Assembly (NCBI GenBank): GCA_965262605.1
Contig: CBDHFN010000003.1
Coordinates: 1,612,001-1,676,000, forward strand
Direction: 5' to 3'
Length of the DNA stretch: 64,000 nucleotides
From: CBDHFN01 sp965262605
GTDB lineage: Bacteria; Pseudomonadota; Alphaproteobacteria; JASGCL01
Shown here: piece by piece, positions 60,000 through 64,000 of the stretch
Numbering within the stretch: the first letter of the stretch is position 1
How the letters are laid out: each line of letters opens with the position of its first letter
Notes under the pieces: generated by a model
Databases searched by the model: none
What the model was told of the DNA's origin: nothing
What the model saw: the letters and a program-made list of their open reading frames with translations, nothing else
Translations under genes and position numbers: made by a program

Positions 60000-60123
60000 C
60001 CAAATGTAAATATTAAATGCGATTCACCGCCAATGCTGGTAATAAACTGGTCTATAGTCATACTGCCATTTATGGTGGTGATAAAATACAACTAACATTA
60101 TTTGCGTATAAAGTCAAAATATT
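60000..60123 (-). pseudogene. Relic of a gene 3' end encoding an IGGESHLIF tail
   Basis: Read on the minus strand the DNA encodes FITTINGSM, IDQFITSIGGESHLIFTFG and a stop, without upstream reading frame. It resembles the tail at 63635-63690 (FNIDDFINAIGGSSHLIFG) and the shorter relic near 61886-61925. The part next to the glycosyltransferase stop is shared with 61915-61974. Confidence 0.6.
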
Positions 60124-60379
60124 TCATAAAAAACCAAGCCTTCGTTCAATTTCCGACCAAATATGGTTATACGAATAATTTTCTTGCCAAAAATTATATG
60201 CTTCATTGACGATTTTTTCGCGCCATTCTTCGTGTTTTAAGAAAAATTGCGCATAAATCATGACATCATTGCGGTTATAAACGGGAATATAATGCACGAA
60301 CGGCACATAAATATCCTCACAAGACATCGTGCCTTCCTCTAATAACAAGCATTTATTCACAATCGCTTCGTTAATGCGG
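60124..60379. repeat. About 256-bp duplicated glycosyltransferase 3' module, copy 1
   Basis: Matches 61975-62230. The first 200 bases carry only two differences, then divergence rises. Homology also extends past the stop into the non-coding relic. Confidence 0.9.
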
Positions 60380-61800
60380 AATGTTGAAATATAAAAATAT
60401 TGTCCATTAAAAAAATTTCTGCAACCCGTATTAAATGTAATTTTTGAATTTTGATATAAAGCGATATAGTCTTTCATGGAATAAATTTCATTATTATTAT
60501 CAGTAAGTGTAATTCTGATGCCATTTTTTATAACTTCGGTAATTTTTTCAATAAAATAATATCGTTGCGCTTGTTCTGTATCCGAACCAATTATTGTAAA
60601 ATTATAATTTTTTCTTAAAGGTTGATTTGATTCGTTAAGCGCAATTAATGGTAAATAAAAAAATTTATGCTTATTATTATGAAAATTTATATCCGTTATA
60701 TTTTGGTTTAACGATAATAACATATCAATCGCATCATACCAATTTTGCGGAATTTTAGGTCCACAATTTATATAATCCATGACATACCGAATCACAGGAA
60801 TTTTTAAAATATTATTTATTTTGCTAATGATATTGATAAAATTAACGCTTTCAAGTGTTGTATTGCGAACATTATAATCCAAAAATACTATATTTATTTG
60901 GTGTTTTTCAATGGCTTCAAATATATCCTTGCCATCATAATGATTCAAAAAATTTAATTCATCTTGATTATGCAACTTATCAATAGAAATTTCAAAAAAA
61001 TTATGACCGCGTCTTTGAATTGAATCTTGAATATAAAATTTTGTGGCGTTTTCAAATACTCGCATTTTTGTATAACCAATATATAAAATATTAAGCTTTT
61101 TTGCGGGGAGCTGATTTTTAAAAATACCTTGATAAGCTGGTTCTTTATAATTGCCATTATGATATTCTTGCCAAAATTGCTGTAATTTCTCAATAATCAT
61201 TGTTTCTTGATGATTGGAAATGTTTGTTTGTGCTAATCCTAAATCAGATATACCATTAATAATGTCATTTGCTCTGTCATTATTTAAATTATTATATTTA
61301 TGAAGGAATTTACCATATTTTTGAAATATAGGTTTTAAAAAAATATATTCTTCTTTGGTATTAATTATTTCGTTGCGGTTAATAATTGCTTGTTTATGAT
61401 TTTTTAATACTAATTCATAAGTTTCTTGGGCAATGTCAAATTGTTTTAATTTTAACAATATATGTGCTTTTTCCCATAAAAAACTATATGAACCATATTT
61501 ATTAAACATTTCTTGCATTTTATCACAACAAGCTAAATACTCATTTTGCGGAATATCTGATTTAGCATATGTAAAAAATATTAAAAAATATATCAATAAA
61601 TTGCCAGAATTTTCGGGTTGGACAAATATATTCATAAGAATTTTGGAAGCTTGCATAAAATTCTTATCAATGATTAATTCAATTGCTTGATTTAATTCAT
61701 TATTATTAGATAATTTATCATTGTTTTTTTCATTCATATTTTTTGAAATGTAATAATAAAAACTATCAATAAATTCAAAATTTGAAAGATTCATTAACAT
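60124..61800 (-). CDS. CgeB/DUF3880-type glycosyltransferase
   Basis: A 558-residue protein. Residues 1-200 are helical, possibly TPR-like (ETYELVLKNHKQAIINRNEI). Residues about 225-450 contain a GT-B N-domain (KLNILYIGYTKMRVFENATKFYI, then IVFLDYNVRN). Residues 455-558 are the Glyco_trans_1_2 module (FNTGCRNFF, RINEAIVNKCLLLEEG, VPFVHYIPVYNRND). The final 84 residues differ at one position from those of the protein at 61975-63582. GGGC and CTAGC precede the ATG; Met22 is an alternative start. Probably modifies a surface glycan or glycoprotein. Confidence 0.75.
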   Translation of the reverse strand: MLMNLSNFEFIDSFYYYISKNMNEKNNDKLSNNNELNQAIELIIDKNFMQASKILMNIFVQPENSGNLLIYFLIFFTYAKSDIPQNEYLACCDKMQEMFNKYGSYSFLWEKAHILLKLKQFDIAQETYELVLKNHKQAIINRNEIINTKEEYIFLKPIFQKYGKFLHKYNNLNNDRANDIINGISDLGLAQTNISNHQETMIIEKLQQFWQEYHNGNYKEPAYQGIFKNQLPAKKLNILYIGYTKMRVFENATKFYIQDSIQRRGHNFFEISIDKLHNQDELNFLNHYDGKDIFEAIEKHQINIVFLDYNVRNTTLESVNFINIISKINNILKIPVIRYVMDYINCGPKIPQNWYDAIDMLLSLNQNITDINFHNNKHKFFYLPLIALNESNQPLRKNYNFTIIGSDTEQAQRYYFIEKITEVIKNGIRITLTDNNNEIYSMKDYIALYQNSKITFNTGCRNFFNGQYFYISTFRINEAIVNKCLLLEEGTMSCEDIYVPFVHYIPVYNRNDVMIYAQFFLKHEEWREKIVNEAYNFWQENYSYNHIWSEIERRLGFL

Positions 61801-61879
61801 TGCTAGCCCTTAAAAATGAAGTTTAAATATTAATATTAAATTTTATTTGAATTGCAAGATGTATTTAAAAAATTTCATA

Positions 61880-61974
61880 CAAAAATTAAATGTGATTCAC
61901 CGCCGATAGCCCCGTGCCATTTATGGTGGTGATAAAATACAACTAACATTATTTGTCAATAAAGTCAAAATATT
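61880..61974 (-). pseudogene. Second relic of an IGGESHLIF-encoding gene end
   Basis: Minus strand encodes AIGGESHLIFV and a stop, joined to the ATTTATGGTGGTGATAAAAT segment also present at 60068-60090. Shorter than the relic at 60000-60123, consistent with further deletion. Confidence 0.55.
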
Positions 61975-62230
61975 TCATAAAAAACCAAGCCTTCGTTCAA
62001 TTTCCGACCAAATATGGTTATATGAATAATTTTCTTGCCAAAAATTATATGCTTCATTAACGATTTTTTCGCGCCATTCTTCGTGTTTTAAGAAAAATTG
62101 CGCATAAATCATGACATCATTGCGGTTATAAACGGGAATATAATGCACGAACGGCACATAAATATCCTCACAAGACATCGTGCCTTCTTCCAGCAACAAG
62201 CATTTATTGATTATTGCTTCGTTAATGCGA
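61975..62230. repeat. About 256-bp duplicated glycosyltransferase 3' module, copy 2
   Basis: Partner of 60124-60379, with an offset of 1851 bases and the same orientation. Confidence 0.9.
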
Positions 62231-63582
62231 CCCGTTGGCACGAAATAATTTTGACCGCCATACATAGCGCGATACCCTGTATTAAATGTTATCTTGGTTT
62301 GTGCCATAAAATTATCGTAAGCCTCAGTAGTATTAAATTCATTGGAATTAAAATAAATTCTTGCACCTGAAATATTATTTTGAATATCTTTAAGAAAAAC
62401 TTCTCTTTGGCTTAGTTTTGTGCCAATAAACCCAAATTCAATATTTTTTGTTAAATTGTGATTTTTGCCATTATCATTTAATTTAAAGCTTGGAAAATAT
62501 AATAATTTTTCAATGGTTTCTAAATGAATAAATTGTTTGTTATTGGGCATGAACAACCAAAATAAATCAATTATATTATACCACGAGAACGGAAATAACT
62601 CAACAAGGTTATTAGAATCTGGAAAAATTTGTAAAAATTTACAATTATATTGCGCCTTAATTTGTAATATTTTTGTCTCGCTTAAAAAAGCATTCTTTGG
62701 AATATTGTAATCGTGAAATTCATATATAATTAGGTTTGGCTGATAATTAAACAAAAAATTGTCAAATTCTTTTAATTGTATGGAATCTGGCGGTGAAGTT
62801 TGTTCGCCTGAATTAAAATAATTTATTTCATGTCCGCGTAAATGCGAGCTTTGCTTAAAATAGTAATAAATTTCATTCGCATGGCGATTGGGTTTTGCAA
62901 CTTCAAAATGCGCAACATATAATATTTTTATTTTATTTTTTCTTGTTTTAACTGAAAATTTATTTGCCAGTTTCGGTTGTAAGCTATTTGCCTGATTAAA
63001 TGAATTTTCAAGAATAATTGGCAATTCACTTGCGCTATAAGTTGGCTTATCGTTTAATATTGATAATTGCCTATCATAAATTCTCTCTCTGTAATTAAAT
63101 AAAACCATATTATAAGACAAAACAATAGGATATAAAATATCATATTGCGTTTTGTTAATAACGATAAAATTGATTAAATTTAAAGAATTTAAATGATTTT
63201 TAAAAATAAAATGATATTTTTCAATGGCTTGATTAATTTTATTACATTGAATGTCAATAAATGCCATTTCCCATAATGCTGGGTAAAAATTATATTTTTT
63301 ATAAATTATATTAAACTCGTTATACACATATTGCAAAATATCATCTTGATTGATGCCCTTAGATAAACATAATAATTTATAAAATTTAACAAAAAAATTT
63401 AATTTATCAGGACTTTGTTTTTCAAATTCGCAAATTATATCATAAGATAATTTGTAATTGCCATAATAATGTAATTTACCAGCTTGCTTTAATTCAATAT
63501 TTATAAAATCATCAGAAATATCTACTGCACGATAATGATTATAATTATCAAAATAATCAAGAATGGTAAATGTTTTTAGCAT
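61975..63582 (-). CDS. CgeB/DUF3880-type glycosyltransferase, second copy
   Basis: A 535-residue paralogue of the preceding protein. The N-terminal 200 residues are helical and divergent (GNYKLSYDIICEFEKQSPDKL). The middle has KIKILYVAHFEVAKPNRHANEI and LIIYEFHDYNIPKN. The C-terminal module opens FNTGYRAMYGGQNYF and continues RINEAIINKCLLLEEG to the end, 83 of the last 84 residues being identical to the neighbour. This mosaic points to recombination or gene conversion of the C-terminal module. Confidence 0.75.
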   Translation of the reverse strand: MLKTFTILDYFDNYNHYRAVDISDDFINIELKQAGKLHYYGNYKLSYDIICEFEKQSPDKLNFFVKFYKLLCLSKGINQDDILQYVYNEFNIIYKKYNFYPALWEMAFIDIQCNKINQAIEKYHFIFKNHLNSLNLINFIVINKTQYDILYPIVLSYNMVLFNYRERIYDRQLSILNDKPTYSASELPIILENSFNQANSLQPKLANKFSVKTRKNKIKILYVAHFEVAKPNRHANEIYYYFKQSSHLRGHEINYFNSGEQTSPPDSIQLKEFDNFLFNYQPNLIIYEFHDYNIPKNAFLSETKILQIKAQYNCKFLQIFPDSNNLVELFPFSWYNIIDLFWLFMPNNKQFIHLETIEKLLYFPSFKLNDNGKNHNLTKNIEFGFIGTKLSQREVFLKDIQNNISGARIYFNSNEFNTTEAYDNFMAQTKITFNTGYRAMYGGQNYFVPTGRINEAIINKCLLLEEGTMSCEDIYVPFVHYIPVYNRNDVMIYAQFFLKHEEWREKIVNEAYNFWQENYSYNHIWSEIERRLGFL

Positions 63583-63634
63583 AAAAAAACATATATAATT
63601 ATTAGGTTTTTGTCAAGTTATTTACCAAAAATTA

Positions 63635-63828
63635 TTACCCAAATATTAAATGGCTACTTCCGCCAATGGCATTGATAAAATCATCAATATTAAACGCAGT
63701 TTGCGAAGTTGCGTCAATGAAATTACTTATGCCCCCTGATGCTTGATTGGAAATTGTTAAAACTTCATTATCCCCAAAATTAAGAGTAATCTTACCATTT
63801 GTCAACGATAAATTGCCTTCGCATAAGA
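63635..63828 (-). pseudogene. C-terminal relic of a beta-rich surface-type protein
   Basis: An open frame with no proper start, running in from inside the upstream glycosyltransferase end. It encodes EGNLSLTNGKITLNFGDNEV, then LTISNQASGGISNFIDATSQ and FNIDDFINAIGGSSHLIFG before the stop. The short beta-strand and Asp/Asn/Gly-rich texture resembles ends of adhesins or RTX-type secreted proteins. It is the longest of three related tails in this locus, so probably the 3' end of a deleted structural gene. Confidence 0.55.
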
Positions 63829-64000
63829 TTATGGCGCCCAATCTTCAAGGAATTTGTTTAATTCGGTGCGAACATCGTCAATAACATTGCCCCAATCATT
63901 AAATTTATTTTGCCGAAAAGTGCGCGCGTCAGGGTGCCACGGCGGGTAGTTCGTTTTTGTGCAATACCATCGCCAATCGGCATCAAGCGGCAACATTACC
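63829..64000 (-). CDS. TPR glycosyltransferase, 3' end only (runs off window)
   Basis: The last 56 codons of a gene continuing past the right edge. The DNA matches the 3' end of the gene at 58502-59989 almost exactly, but the protein ends NKFLEDWAP instead of NKFLEDWVSE because the sequence changes at the last codons. It should therefore be another member of the TPR-GT-B family. Confidence 0.75.
   Translation of the reverse strand, partial: VMLPLDADWRWYCTKTNYPPWHPDARTFRQNKFNDWGNVIDDVRTELNKFLEDWAP
63837..64000. repeat. 164-bp duplicated segment, copy 2
   Basis: Matches 58513-58676 with one difference seen. The end of the duplication lies outside the window. Confidence 0.92.

Overview
The window comes from an AT-rich alphaproteobacterium whose order cannot be settled from the sequence. 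The assignment rests on the ctaC-ctaD-ctaB-ctaG-ctaE oxidase order, a FlaF flagellar regulator, the siroheme synthase / DUF2849 / sulfite reductase / DUF934 block and MmsA. The organism appears aerobic (aa3-type oxidase), assimilates sulfate, uses molybdoenzymes and is probably flagellated and surface-glycosylated.

Layout. 1-10.5 kb: part of an integrative mobile element. It holds the C-terminal end of a VirD4/TraG coupling protein, a Toprim primase, a TraJ-like ribbon-helix-helix protein and an RP4-TraI-type relaxase, then a non-coding stretch with a decamer array and a long palindrome, a large serine recombinase, and a plasmid-like initiator operon of four overlapping genes on the minus strand. 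No mating-pore genes are visible. A short promoter-terminator unit without an ORF (candidate small RNA) and a tRNA-Lys gene close this region. 10.9-14.2 kb: sulfite reduction operon. 14.2-28.5 kb: housekeeping and envelope genes (cytochrome c'-like protein, nfu, BMP permease and binding protein, flaF, cpoB, two orphans, gshB, rlmN, lgt, msrP, TPR glycosyltransferase, two-component pair). 28.4-32.5 kb: cysH-cysD-cysN, divergent from a TauE-type exporter. 32.5-38.1 kb: cytochrome oxidase operon, with hairpin-forming MITE-like repeats beyond both ends. 38.1-53.7 kb: miaA, holC, pepA, xdhC, molybdenum cofactor cytidylyltransferase, ftsI, a truncated ATPase remnant, kup, cobB, a 661-residue orphan, mmsA, a DMT exporter and tRNA-Cys. 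53.8-64 kb: glycan locus. Its plus-strand half encodes a kinase, phosphatase, nucleotidyltransferase and SIS isomerase plus two paralogous glycosyltransferase-like proteins. Its minus-strand half is a series of glycosyltransferases with near-identical C-terminal DNA modules and repeated relics of another gene's 3' end.

How the genes fit together. CysD/N activate sulfate to APS, and the Fe-S type CysH reduces it to sulfite. The siroheme-dependent CysI reduces sulfite to sulfide, and the TauE-like protein may export excess sulfite. XdhC and the MobA-like protein mature molybdenum cofactor. The kinase/phosphatase/nucleotidyltransferase/isomerase set could make an activated sugar for the adjacent transferases.

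The strongest unexplained signals are the covarying hairpin repeats around the cta operon, the decamer array with nearby dyad next to the serine recombinase, the promoter-terminator small RNA, and the modular glycosyltransferase array. No complete new defence or signalling system could be demonstrated.
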